Part shown: positions 34,162-45,018 of the stretch, piece by piece
Numbering within the stretch: the first letter of the stretch is position 1
Layout of the letters: each line of letters begins with the position of its first letter
DNA from: Podospora bellae-mahoneyi
Taxonomy: Eukaryota > Ascomycota > Sordariomycetes > Sordariales > Podosporaceae
Reading direction: 5' to 3'
Assembly: GCF_035222275.1 (NCBI RefSeq)
Contig: NC_085881.1
Span: 4,464,001-4,528,000, forward strand
DNA length: 64,000 nt
Program-made: the position numbers and the translations under genes
Notes under the pieces: generated by a model
Told to the model about the DNA's origin: nothing
Seen by the model: only the letters and a program-made list of their open reading frames with translations
The model's database searches: none

Positions 34162-35206
34162 ATGAACGCTGTGTTGTCACCGCAACCACCGATTTTCCCT
34201 CATCAGCACGAAACCACCCGGATCTCGCCCTCTCGATCCAGTACGTTCGAGTCCTCCCCTCCCTGCTTTGAGCCTGCCGTCCATGATGATGCACACACGC
34301 AAGCGGATCTTCCGCAGCCCAGCAACTGGTCCCGGGGTCCAATTTACTGACCCTTTCTCAGTGTCACCATATAACAACATGGCATCCAGAAAGAGGAAGG
34401 CCGACGACGATAACGACGACATGTCGGTCTCGCCCCTGAGCTCACCAGCCCTTCCATCCAGACCGATTGTCAGGCCGTCAAAAAAGATCCGACAAGCCAA
34501 CGACGACGTAGCCGCCCGCCCGCTGTCACTACCCCGTCTTCTCGAAACTCTCACCAACGACCAGCTCCGAACAGTCCTCCAAACCATTTGCGAACGACAC
34601 CCCGATATTGGGCACGAGGTGGTCACTAGCGCGCCACGACCGACCGTCGCCTGTGCGCTCGATATATTGGCCGGGTACCAGGAGAAGCTACACGATGCAA
34701 CTCCACTTGGCCATACGAACTCCGACTATGCCTATTTCCGAGTGAAGCAACAGCTGGGCGCCCTCCTCGATGCCATTTCCGATTTCACGTCACAATTCCT
34801 CCCGCCGTTGGAGCAGCAGACAAACATATCATTGCAGTTTTTGGACGGTGTCACCAAAGTCATTCACGAACTCCCCGACTGGGAAAACCAATCACATCGC
34901 CACCACAAGGATGCTGCGTACGATGAGATTTCGGCGGCATGGGCACTTGTCATCACGGAAGCTTCAAAAAGGGGCGGAGGTTTTATCGTTCATACCGGAG
35001 GCTGGGACCAGAGGCTAGTAAAGCACAATCAACAGTCAGGAGGCAAAATGGGACAGGCCATCAACGCCTTGGCGGTGGAAGTCGGATGGCAAGGACAGAA
35101 CCCGATTACCGACACACCGGCTCCGTCAGGGAGGGACCCTAATTCGATCTTGAACCAGCTTATTAACGGTGCATACGGTTCACCCGTTCGTGTTGGACCT
35201 TGGTAA
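34162..35206 (+). CDS. sts1: Nuclear proteasome tether STS1/Cut8
   Basis: Sts1 (budding yeast) and Cut8 (fission yeast) hold the 26S proteasome at the nucleus. Exons 34162-34240 and 34362-35206 give 307 aa. The first exon (MNAVLSPQPPIFPHQHE, residues 1-17) is easily missed because a later in-frame ATG at 34379 gives a plausible shorter protein. The splice joins SPSRS to MSPYNNMASRKRK in frame, with a CTGAC branch site near the acceptor, and restores the short conserved N-terminus that fungal STS1 proteins carry. RKRKADDD is a likely nuclear signal. The rest is the helical Cut8 fold, with SLPRLLETLTNDQLRTVLQ near residues 75-93 and a conserved GWDQRLVKHN segment near residue 240. Confidence 0.88.
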
Positions 35207-36705
35207 GTAGCAACAATCTAGGTTGCTACTTCACCGGTTCTTACATTTAAAGAAGGGGCGTAAATGTTTGTGACGAAGAGCCTTTGCGACAATTTTCTTT
35301 ACTAGCTATTTCCACTCTCGGGAAACGAAGGATTCAGGGGCGACAAGGGCATAGACTTTGGTGTGCTGGTTATGGGGCGAGGGGTTCTGGCTTTTTATTA
35401 TTTTTCTTTTTCTTCTGTTTGTTTACGCACACACACTCGGCGTTTTGCTATTGTACTCCTTTATTATCGATATCCAGACAACAAGATTTTTCCTTTTCCT
35501 TACTCATCACCATGTACAGGGCAGGACGCAAGCAGGACCGATAAGGGTTTATTCAGCGCTTTGAGCCATGGGAAACCTGCTTGCTGAGTTCTTTTCTTTT
35601 GTATTTAAGTATCCTTCTTATGTCTTTCGGTGTCTTTGGCTTGGAGTTATTGTTTGAGGGGAGGGTATGTACCGTGGCGTGGGTACAATGGGTGGATGGG
35701 AAGCAGCTCAGAAACTTTGTACAAAAACTGATGTTGCTTTGTTGTCTTTGCAGCCCCTTGCTTCTGGTGATTGTGGGCTGTGGTGTATGCAGAAGTACTT
35801 TTCTCCAGGCTGCTTCAATTTCATGGCGGTGGATCTGTTGATGTGGATTTGTTTTACCTTCAATGTCTGGTTTGGTCTCTCTGTGTTGGACTGGTCATGG
35901 TGGACATGAGTGATGGTCGGCATGCTGACCGACCAAGAAGGGATGGTCTGGAGTCTTGCTTTACATATATATATCTAAATAGAACATATCCGTTTAGTTT
36001 CGTTTAGTGAGTTGTGATCAATATAGTGATTCCTTATGGGGATATGACGGTTCAGACGGTTGGTTTGGGGAGTTTGAAACACGACTCCTGATCTACGGAT
36101 GGAGAGAGAAACAGAGGATGGAAAATAGCTCAAAACTTGGCCGGCTGTGCGTTTCAGTTGTTGGGGTATTCGGGGGATCAACGGATAGAAGGTGCCTGGC
36201 TATGCTATGGAGGGTCTTTACCCGGTTCAGAGCTTGTGGGTGTTGAAACAAGATGTAAACCATCATGTTGTCAATAGAAAGTCACCAACTGCTTTGTTTG
36301 AAAGTGTCAAACAGGTTCTGAAAGATAGTAAGCCGCCCCATCCCAACTAATTTCTGTGGCTTATCTTCCCATTGCTTGCAGTGAACAAGGTCTGAGATAT
36401 CAGTACCTCGGGGGTTGTTCTTGAGGGGCACCAGCCAGGCAGTGGTGGTGAGCCCCACGTGACAGCCTGTAGACTACGCGAATGCTCCACAAGGCTGCCT
36501 GGACCCACCCTCATCATTCCCCACGGGAACACAGCGCAAGCACGCGTCTGTTGCCTGAGCGCCGCCTGGAAGACGCCAAAAGGTTCCGCCAATTCCCACC
36601 ACTGCCGAGCACACAAATTGGTCCTTCTAAGGAACAAACTCCTTCTTCGCATCGAACTTCCTAATATCCAGTTCATGCGATAGGAGATTTCCTCGGCTCA
36701 GCCAA
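35207..36705. other. Intergenic region between sts1 and rad52
   Basis: T-rich 3' UTR sequence follows sts1. I see no gene, RNA gene or marked repeat. Confidence 0.5.
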
Positions 36706-38043
36706 AATGCCTGCGTATGTTGTTATTCTTGATCCGCATAACGCGTCTGAATGATCTGCACCTTGACGGCCAAGATTGACTAACAACTTGTACTCTCAGT
36801 CCCGGCGACCAGCACACAAGCATTATCAACCCCTTCGAGGACCAGAAGCCCGTGATCAATGAGTTTACAGCTCAGCAAATAGCTACTCTCCAAAGCCGGC
36901 TTGACAAGCAACTGGGTCCCGAGTACCTCTCCGTCCGCGCAGGCCCCGGCGGTTCAAAGCTCCACTACATTACCGCCGAAAAGGTCATTTCCCTCGCCAA
37001 CGAAATCTTTGGCTTCAATGGGTGGTCGTCCAGCATTCAGAACTTTCAGATCGACTTTGTCGACGAGGATCCCAAGACCTTGAAAGTAAGCCTCGGGCTT
37101 TCGGTCATTGTACGAGTGACGCTCCGCGATGGGACCTACCATGAGGACTTGGGATATGGGCACATCGAGAACTGCAGAGGAAAGGCGGCTGCATTTGAGA
37201 AGGCAAAGAAGGAGGGGACGACTGATGCGCTCAAGCGGGCGTTGAGGCACTTTGGCAATGTGTTGGGGAACTGCATCTACGACAAGGAGTACCTGAAGAA
37301 AATCGGGAGTATAAGGGCAGCCCCGACAAAACTCAACCAAGACAACTTACATAGACACCCGGACTTTGTGAAGTCGACGACTGGGCCGGTTGCCGCACAA
37401 GTTGCTGCTCCTCCACAACCTCAGCCTGCCGCACCGGCGCCGGCACCCGCAACAGCCCCAACTCCCGCTCCGGCCGCCGCACCGGTGATTCCATCTTGTT
37501 AGTAGCTATCTCGTCTCAAAAGCTACTGTTGATCTGTGCTGACATGAACTAGCGGTTTCCGCCGAGTCGTTTGAGGATTTTCTTGGTGAGCTCGATGAGG
37601 CCGACTTTATGATTAGTGAAGAGGGTCACCCAGACGAGGTTCTTATCACCAACTCAGCATCCGATGCAAGTACTGTTAGTGTCAACGATAAGTCAGTAAG
37701 TAATGGCAGCACCGGGAATCAGATGCAACCTCCAGCAGCGAGGCCCCTTGCGAGAACTGGATCTGCTGGCACCAGTCAGTTCTCTCGGCCTCAACAGCAA
37801 CCGCAGACGCCTAATCCGATGTCACGGACAAACGCCTTCGTTGGAGCGGGTAGCCAGATGAACAGCAACAACAATAATGGTCCACGGCCATCGACAGGGC
37901 AGTTCACTTCCGGGAACCAGTTCAACCAGAACCGGCCTTCCATCCAACAGAACAACAACTACAACCAACCACCTCGACCTCCTGTGGCCCAAAATGGTGC
38001 TCCCCAGACCAACGGTCAGAACAACAACACTGCCAACGGCAAT

Positions 38044-38126
<83 letters not shown>

Positions 38127-38691
38127 CGCCGCTCCAGCCGTGGCCCCAGCGGAGGTCGGTTTCTTCTCGGCTCGGGCAGTGAAAGACATACCGGAAGACG
38201 CCCTCGTCGCTGGCCAGGTTACTCCCCTCAAGGCAGGAATGGGCTTCAACCCCCGTGCCGAAAGCCCTTCGATTCGCAAGACCCCCGGCATCGACCACAG
38301 CACATCCAAGCCCCTGTCAAGAAGCGGGCAGCATGTTCCCCCAACTAAGACGGCCGAAACCAAACCAGCTAGCGGCCCTGTACCACGACCAGGAGGCACG
38401 GGTGTTGTCCCATATCAACGTCCAAGCATCGCCGGAGTTACGAATCCTCAGTTAGACTCTACAAGACGGATCGGGGTACCTGGTTCAGGACCGGGTAGCC
38501 CGCTAGCGAACAGGAACCAGTACCGGCCGCCTACGATCAAGAGACCTGCCCCTGATGCCGGGAATGGCAATGGGCAACAGCAGAATGGCACGAGGGAGCC
38601 GTTGGCGGATGGGAATAAGAACGCGCCGATTGCGCAGCAGGCGAATGGGGGGGTTCCGGGACCAGAGGCCAAGAGGCCGAGGGTTGCTTAG
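36706..38691 (+). CDS. rad52: RAD52 homologous-recombination mediator
   Basis: Rad52 loads Rad51 on RPA-coated single strands and anneals DNA during double-strand-break repair in the nucleus. Exons are 36706-36713, 36800-37497 and 37553-38691, giving 614 aa. The first coding exon holds only 8 nt (ATG CCT GC), then a typical 86-nt intron. The Rad52/Rad22 annealing domain lies at about residues 25-195, with VISLANEIFGFNGWSS, ENCRGKAAAFEKAKKEGTTD and ALRHFGNVLGNCIYD. A Pro/Ala-rich linker follows, then an acidic segment (SFEDFLGELDEADF) and a long disordered C-terminus where Rad51 and RPA contacts normally lie. A run of 29 consecutive Asn interrupts this tail. A basic end, AKRPRVA, may be a nuclear signal. 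Neurospora calls this gene mus-11. Confidence 0.93.
38044..38127 (+). repeat. (AAC)28 coding microsatellite
   Basis: Twenty-eight perfect AAC codons follow one AAT in rad52, giving a 29-residue polyasparagine. The purity suggests recent slippage, so the length probably varies between strains. Confidence 0.97.
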
Positions 38692-39621
38692 TTTTTGTTA
38701 TTCTTTCATGATTTGAGACGAACCGGGGTTGGTCATCGGTTAGAGTGGGGAGCCGGGTTTGCTTTTTCTATTGCTGGTATCGTTGCTTTATACTTGCGGT
38801 GTCTTTCCTGGGAGGTATAAAACGCATCGTCCCGGATGGGATGGGATTGGGTGTCATGAGCGGGCGTTTGGGACATGGGAGGGTCGGTTCTGCACGTGTT
38901 ATGAGGCACAAATAGGAAGGGAGTAGTTACACATGAAAGGGTTGACACCACTTGGTGGGGAAATTTGTCAATTCAACGCTTACTACCTCTCAATTCTTTT
39001 GTTCAGATACCTATTGGACATGGTCAAGTAAAACCCAACACTTCGCAACGGGGTCAAGTATATCGCAGCAACCAACCTTCCAGACCCGTCCCCTTTTCCT
39101 TTCCTCCCCATAGCCCAAAAGATTGCTCTTCTCCCCAAATTCTCTTTCATAACAAACACACACGTAGAGACACATCGCCATCTTTTTTTTTGCTCGCTTG
39201 CTCGCAGTTTGCAAGGGTATAATCGCAATGATAAAATGAAAAACCAGATTCCAACAGACAGCAAATAATCCAATCATGTGCCATGTGGTTCTCCCAACTT
39301 CAAAAAACATACACATCTACACACAAAAACTCGAGAAAAGTCCCATCCGGTTTCCATCCCCTTCCAACCCATTCGCAACACAAGATAAACAGATATGGTA
39401 TCCCCAAATACAATCCCAACAAAAAAAAAAACATCCATAATCAAAACATCACATCAACGACACCAAGACAGAAGCCCGTCCTGTCTCCTCTTCCATCCCC
39501 TCGTCTTTATTATCTTTGTTTTTAACAGTTTAAAAAGTATCCGTATCCTGCGAGTTCATCGTCCCAAAGGTATCTAATATCCTGTCAGCTCCCATCCAAC
39601 TTTTTCGTCCATCTGCAGTCA
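38692..39621. other. Convergent 3' intergenic region
   Basis: This lies between the 3' ends of rad52 and the large ORF. It is A/C-rich on the plus strand near 39,300-39,480. No gene is supported. Confidence 0.5.
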
Positions 39622-42600
39622 TTACATACCTCTCTTCCTGCTCCTCTGCTGGCTCCCCTGCTGTCTCTCGTCATCCTCAAAATCACTCCCCAACGGGCTA
39701 GCGACACCCCCGCTCCGCCCAGTAGGCGTCATCGGTCTCGGCCCAGACGGCCGTCTGCCAACCTGCGTCTGCGCACCAGTCAAGTTCCTGTTCTCGGGCT
39801 TGGGGCTGCGCTGGCCCTCACTGATGTAGCTGGCAGTAGGCACGCCATGCGTCATGGTGCCGTACCCGCTCTCAACGCTGTGGTGAGGGAGGGGGCTCCC
39901 CTTTTGGAGCTTGCTGACCCTCTTGTTCTGGATGGGGGTGCCACCGCGGACCAGGCCGCCACCGCTGGGGCTGTTGGGAATGACGTCGTTAAGGGGCTCC
40001 TTGGGGGGGCGAGGGGGACCGCCAGAGGTGGCAGTCATGTTCTGGGCAGCGGGGGACTGCGACCACATTTGTTGGTATTCCTGGGTGGCTGAACCGTAGC
40101 TGTCCCGGTTGGGGTTGCGAGGGAAGCGGTTGAGGCTCGTGGCGGAGCCAGCCCAGTCGGCCGACTTGGGGGACATGGGAGTGTCATAGCCCAGGGCTTG
40201 GGACTCGAGGGCGGCCTTGAAGCGCTCAGTCTGTCCTTGACGAGGCTGAGGGTGCTGAAGGTTGAGCGAGTCGCGATGAGCCTTGTACTTAGGGTCCTCG
40301 GGCGTCCCGGGAACCATGGTGATCCAATTGGCAGTAGGGGGCCCGCCCGGAATGGGCTGGTTGTAGAGATCCTCATCGTGGTAGGTCTGCTGCTGTTGTT
40401 GCTGGAACCCACCCTCGCTCAAGTCCTGTGCGGAGAAGCCACTGTGGAGCTTGTCGGTTCGGGGGGCTTGTCCGGACGCAAGCTGGTAGTTCTCAGAGTA
40501 GTGATCCAGGGACCCCGAGCGAGATGGTCCAGTGGGAAGGTTGAGTTCCTCAGTCTTGGTGGACTGCTTGCTGAGGCGAGACTCGGCCACGCCGCTGGAC
40601 GCGGTGGTTTCAGACCAGCGCGAAATCTTGGGGATACGGAACCAGCTGGACCGGGACTTCTTCTTGCCTTCCTCGGTCCGAGGCGTATTCTCGTTGCTCA
40701 TGGAGGCTTGCGCCTGAGCTGGTGCCTGTGGCGGAGTAGCCATTGGCACAGACTCGGCACGCTGAATATTTGCTGGGGTCATGAGCATGTCATTGTTGTC
40801 GTAGTTGACGCTCTCATTCCCTCCACGAGCATCATACTCTTCCTCACTGTCCTCGGGAACGGTGCTAATTCTGTGTCCCGAAGTCATGCGGTCGTAGCCA
40901 GGCTTCACAGATGTTCCGCGAGATTGCAGCGAGAAGTGAGACTGTGATGGGTGGCTCGCTGTCGAAGTACCAGCGTGGCCCTCTGGCTCATAGCCGTGGT
41001 CCTGCTCATACTGGCCTTCTGGCTGGAGGTGGAAGGATGATCGGTCGTCCTGAATAGCTCGCTGTTGTCCAGGCACGGTTTGCGCCTTGAGAACGTCCAC
41101 TTCGGTCAACAACTGGTTCAGCATATCCTCGATCCTGCCGAGGTCGTTGGTTCCCTTGGCTCCCAACCCCAACAGGGCACGGCGGAAGATGCTTCTCTTC
41201 TTGGCATTGATATCATCGCCATTAACCGAGCCACCTTGGATCGAGCGAGCCGCGGTGCTGCCGGGGTACGGTCGTGGGCCATTGATGGCGCGAGTGACGC
41301 TCTTGTCAGTGTTCTCTTTGACTTCGGTGATGATGACGTCTTCGGTATCTGCCAACAGCTTCTTGAGATCCTCAAAGTTGTTGCGCATCTCGGTAGCAGA
41401 GCGGACAAGAGTGACCAGAATCTCGGTATCCCTTGCGCTGCGCTGCGCGTCCCTAACCATCAAGTGCTGCATGAGAGCCATAATATCTCTTGATTCGATG
41501 TTGTCCATGCCCATCCCGGTGGCCGGATCGTACATTGGCGAAGCAATGCCCTGAGACATGCCGCTAAGGTGGCGTGGGTTGCCATGATTGTAGAATGGAT
41601 CATCCAACGCCCCACCCGGTCCACGAGTGGCAACCCCGAAATCAACACCCTTTCCTTTGTCGTGGACGTCAGGTGTCTTGTTGGGGCCTTGGGAAATATA
41701 GCCCTCGTCGACCTTGAGCCCGAGTGGGCTACGGGTGCCATAGTCATCGTAAGCAGCGTCGAATCCATTGCCTTCGAGCCCAGGGAGGTTGGCGATGGGG
41801 CTGGTTCCCTCATAAGGATTTGTGACCAGGGTGTCACGCTTGCGATCTTCGGAGGTGCGATACCATTCGTCGTGCTCTTGGCTAGCCTGTCGGCTATGAT
41901 TTTGGGCCATGGCCATGCCAGCAGCAGCACCGAGTGCAGCGGCGCCGGCAATAACGAGATTTCCTCCGTTGCCCTTTTGCTGCGCAGGCGAACCATCGAG
42001 GGGTTCGTAGTCGATGCCATCATCAGGTGGGTACTGAGCACGCTGCCGAGGCGTGGCTTCCTCAGACCACTGGCCTTCCTCGTTACGGCCGCCATCATCG
42101 TCAAGGAGAGATGGGTTAGTCAGAAGATCATCCTCATACCCCCAATCCAAAATTTCTGGCATGAGCTCGTTTTGATTCGGTATATAGCTCGAAGCCATTG
42201 TTGGTTTCTCATGCTCGCTGCCAAGCTTCTCGGTGCTGAATGATGGATCAAGTCCAGGACGTGGTCCGTTTTGTGTGCGCTCCTTGAAAGAGCGGTTGCG
42301 CTGGACACCAGCACCCTGCCATGCTTGCTCTTCCTGAGTCTCCTGCTGTCCCTTCCCGTTCTGCGCCCGGAGAGCAGCTGCAGCGGCATCCACCGCACGG
42401 CTGGCAATCGCAGCTTCTGATACTGTTGGGGACTGGCGGTAGGTAGTGTTCTGTGGAACCTTGTGCCCATACTCATCAAGCTCATACTGTACGAACTCGC
42501 GAGATCGCTGGCCTTCTGAAGCTTGGCTGACCACGGAGCGCTTGGTTGGGCTACCGAGCTGTCGGTCAATTTCCTCGTCAAGAGTCGCCATGGATTCACG

Positions 42601-45018
42601 GCCTTGGTAAAGCTTGTCCGAGTCCACCGTCAAAGCTGATCCTTCCAACATCGAGGCGTCGATGAGGGATGCGACATTGGACTCGATGCCGACAGGGTGC
42701 ACAAAGGCTGGATTCAACGCAACAGCACGTACAGCCTGGCCCGAGGTTACGCGGTCGAGTTCGCTGCCGGCGGGGCTTGGTCCTTGGGTTTGGTCGACGT
42801 TGGAGCTCCTCACGCTTCGGTCGTCGTCGTCGTAGCCTGCAAAATTGCGATTCATTGCTCCTCCATCCTGGCGTGGAGACTTGTTGGCTGTGGAAATTTC
42901 CGAGTCGATAGTGCGGTGGGTAGCTCTCGAATCCCGGTTTGGCCCTACGTCGCTACCAGCTTCCGTATATCCCGAGACGCTGGGGATAGGGCTGAGGCCC
43001 CGACGTTCGGGTTGATAGGGGACGTATTTGAGGGGTGGAGGTACGTCTTGGGTGCTGTAATAATCGTATGGGTTGGGTGGATATTGTGGGGACGGCTCCT
43101 CGTCCTCGTCGTCGTACTCTTCGTCCTGAAATTGCCGCGCATGGCGAGAAGGGACTTTCTTGCCATTGTCATCAAGAACATACTGGTCAGGATCACCAGT
43201 GCGTTGACGGGGTAACGCCTTGAGGTCTCCGTGCGAGAGGTTAGCGTGTTGGGCTCCCAGGGTTTGTAGAGTGTTGACAGGGGTCCTGGTGGGAGTCGGC
43301 ATTGACTCTGACGAAATCGGCCCTTGGGTCAAATCACGAACAGGGGTGAGCTCCTCGCTGGCCGAGTGGGGTCTGTCGGTATCGGCCGACAAAATGGATG
43401 CCCTTGTCACATCCGAGGCGTTGACATCACTCATCAGAGGCATCGGTGGGGCTGGAGGTGCAAGCAGGTCCGAGTCTTCGTACTGGTCGAACGCTTGTTG
43501 TTCAGAACTGCGATTTCGTCTCTCGTCCCTTCGTCGTCTCCTTGACCGTTGCTTGTCTTCTGAAGGGGAACCAAACGCCTCGTGTGCAGCAACGGCGGCA
43601 GCGCCCAAAGCGGCCCCGGCGGCTGCAACTTTCAGGGGCTCAATGCTGCGAACTGGTGTGTTATCGAGGTCATGGGAGTCTTCTACTGATTCGTGGCTGA
43701 GAGCGCTGCTGTCGTCGAAGTCGTTATTTCTTGCCTCTCGGTCTCGTCTCTCCTTGCTGGTCTTGAGGCTGTCGCGGGGTGTCAGCATCTTGTCGGTGCC
43801 ATTGGACCGTCGTTTATCGCTCGCATAATCATCCCTCGACGCTGATGTAGCGCTGGATGTCGTGGAATCGCGTCGGCTTCCTCGCCGGCTCTGTTCTCGC
43901 TTGAGGGCGTTGAGTTCTGGTAGAATGAGGCGGCGAATGGCATCCTCCACTGTCTCCAAAAGTTTCGGATTATTGATGGACGATGTCTTTGAGGCGCCAG
44001 ATCTAATGGAGTGCTGGTCCACGGACCGATGACTGGGGGCAAGAGCCGATGAAACCATGCTGGAGTCGGCCACTGACACCATGGACTCTGGGTGTCCTTT
44101 ACTTGACCTCCTACTTGACCGATCCGCATACTTGTCATCCTTGCTGACACTGCTCGTCCGGCTCTTGCTAGACTTGTGTTTACTGCGGTCCCTCTCCTTG
44201 TCTCGAGACCTAGTAACAACCACCCTTTCGCGGCCCCCTTCTCGTGTCCGGGACTTTTCAGAGGTGGCTGTGGCGCTCGCGGCGGCACCCAAGCCGACGG
44301 CAGCAGCTGCTACATAATCCGGGCTCTTGGAGTCGGATGCTCTGAATGAGGTGGTCCCGCCAGATCCATCGAGGAAGCTGTCGGTTGGTATGGCCGAGAT
44401 GTCACTCATGTTGCCGCCTGTGTAACTGGCCTTGCTACCATCAGCAGCCGGTATGAGAGGGCTCGCCGGGCGGCGGCGGCGAGCGCCTCGTTCAATTTCG
44501 ATGTCAATGGGGTTTCGACTAACGTTGCTCTCCTCTGTGGCTGAAGCATATGAGCTGGCGTCTTCAAGATCGTTGCTGATGGCCGACAGCGTCTCGGCAG
44601 CAGAGCGGCGACCGCCGCTCGCTTTTCTCGATGATCTTGACTCGGTAATCCGAATGTGGTCTCCGTCGGAGCCCCTGCTGCTGCGACGTTTGCTGCTTGG
44701 TGTCAAGCGGACTCGAACACTGGGTTTGCGCGAGTCGGCCGACGCCGAGTTGCCGCTGGTGCTCTTCCCACCTTCGAAGTACTCGATCAGGAGAGATGTC
44801 TGCGATTTGCTTGCGCGATGCCCCGCTCGGATAGTCACGGGTGTACCATCATCTGGGATGGAATAAGAGGACTTCTCGTCTCCGGGGGCAGATACCTCGC
44901 TGCCAAGTTCGGTCCCCAGGTCAGTCCCGGTCGGCGCTGCAGTGTGGATGGTCGATTCGGTCTCTGTGGGCACTGGCAATGGCGGCGGCCGACTAGACTT
45001 CTTCGTGTCTGCACCCAT
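39622..45018 (-). CDS. Large low-complexity fungal protein (1798 aa), function unknown
   Basis: A single open frame of 1798 codons starts at MGADTKKSSR. I do not recognise a named family. Most of the protein is disordered and rich in Ser, Arg, Asp, Gly and Pro, with many SR/RS clusters. Three short Ala/Gly segments (about residues 235-250, 461-481 and 1018-1038; for example LGAAAVAAHEAF) stand out as small-residue hydrophobic stretches. Helical, possibly coiled-coil segments are ETVEDAIRRLILPELNALK (~355-373), DIMALMQHLMVRDAQRSARD (~1180-1208, continuing into a heptad-like run) and LGRIEDMLNQLLTEVDVLKA (~1290-1310). These look like the conserved parts. A cortical or scaffold role is possible but not shown. 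The length without introns is notable among otherwise intron-containing neighbours. Confidence 0.8.
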   Translation of the reverse strand: MGADTKKSSRPPPLPVPTETESTIHTAAPTGTDLGTELGSEVSAPGDEKSSYSIPDDGTPVTIRAGHRASKSQTSLLIEYFEGGKSTSGNSASADSRKPSVRVRLTPSSKRRSSRGSDGDHIRITESRSSRKASGGRRSAAETLSAISNDLEDASSYASATEESNVSRNPIDIEIERGARRRRPASPLIPAADGSKASYTGGNMSDISAIPTDSFLDGSGGTTSFRASDSKSPDYVAAAAVGLGAAASATATSEKSRTREGGRERVVVTRSRDKERDRSKHKSSKSRTSSVSKDDKYADRSSRRSSKGHPESMVSVADSSMVSSALAPSHRSVDQHSIRSGASKTSSINNPKLLETVEDAIRRLILPELNALKREQSRRGSRRDSTTSSATSASRDDYASDKRRSNGTDKMLTPRDSLKTSKERRDREARNNDFDDSSALSHESVEDSHDLDNTPVRSIEPLKVAAAGAALGAAAVAAHEAFGSPSEDKQRSRRRRRDERRNRSSEQQAFDQYEDSDLLAPPAPPMPLMSDVNASDVTRASILSADTDRPHSASEELTPVRDLTQGPISSESMPTPTRTPVNTLQTLGAQHANLSHGDLKALPRQRTGDPDQYVLDDNGKKVPSRHARQFQDEEYDDEDEEPSPQYPPNPYDYYSTQDVPPPLKYVPYQPERRGLSPIPSVSGYTEAGSDVGPNRDSRATHRTIDSEISTANKSPRQDGGAMNRNFAGYDDDDRSVRSSNVDQTQGPSPAGSELDRVTSGQAVRAVALNPAFVHPVGIESNVASLIDASMLEGSALTVDSDKLYQGRESMATLDEEIDRQLGSPTKRSVVSQASEGQRSREFVQYELDEYGHKVPQNTTYRQSPTVSEAAIASRAVDAAAAALRAQNGKGQQETQEEQAWQGAGVQRNRSFKERTQNGPRPGLDPSFSTEKLGSEHEKPTMASSYIPNQNELMPEILDWGYEDDLLTNPSLLDDDGGRNEEGQWSEEATPRQRAQYPPDDGIDYEPLDGSPAQQKGNGGNLVIAGAAALGAAAGMAMAQNHSRQASQEHDEWYRTSEDRKRDTLVTNPYEGTSPIANLPGLEGNGFDAAYDDYGTRSPLGLKVDEGYISQGPNKTPDVHDKGKGVDFGVATRGPGGALDDPFYNHGNPRHLSGMSQGIASPMYDPATGMGMDNIESRDIMALMQHLMVRDAQRSARDTEILVTLVRSATEMRNNFEDLKKLLADTEDVIITEVKENTDKSVTRAINGPRPYPGSTAARSIQGGSVNGDDINAKKRSIFRRALLGLGAKGTNDLGRIEDMLNQLLTEVDVLKAQTVPGQQRAIQDDRSSFHLQPEGQYEQDHGYEPEGHAGTSTASHPSQSHFSLQSRGTSVKPGYDRMTSGHRISTVPEDSEEEYDARGGNESVNYDNNDMLMTPANIQRAESVPMATPPQAPAQAQASMSNENTPRTEEGKKKSRSSWFRIPKISRWSETTASSGVAESRLSKQSTKTEELNLPTGPSRSGSLDHYSENYQLASGQAPRTDKLHSGFSAQDLSEGGFQQQQQQTYHDEDLYNQPIPGGPPTANWITMVPGTPEDPKYKAHRDSLNLQHPQPRQGQTERFKAALESQALGYDTPMSPKSADWAGSATSLNRFPRNPNRDSYGSATQEYQQMWSQSPAAQNMTATSGGPPRPPKEPLNDVIPNSPSGGGLVRGGTPIQNKRVSKLQKGSPLPHHSVESGYGTMTHGVPTASYISEGQRSPKPENRNLTGAQTQVGRRPSGPRPMTPTGRSGGVASPLGSDFEDDERQQGSQQRSRKRGM

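Noticed and set aside
34241-34262. A perfect tRNA B-box-like string (GTTCGAGTCC)
   Set aside because: It lies in the sts1 intron, with no A box or foldable tRNA upstream, where coding sequence of exon 1 is found.
37822-38298. Antisense frame across the rad52 AAC run giving a long Val stretch, and another giving a Leu stretch
   Set aside because: They arise only from translating the trinucleotide repeat in other frames.
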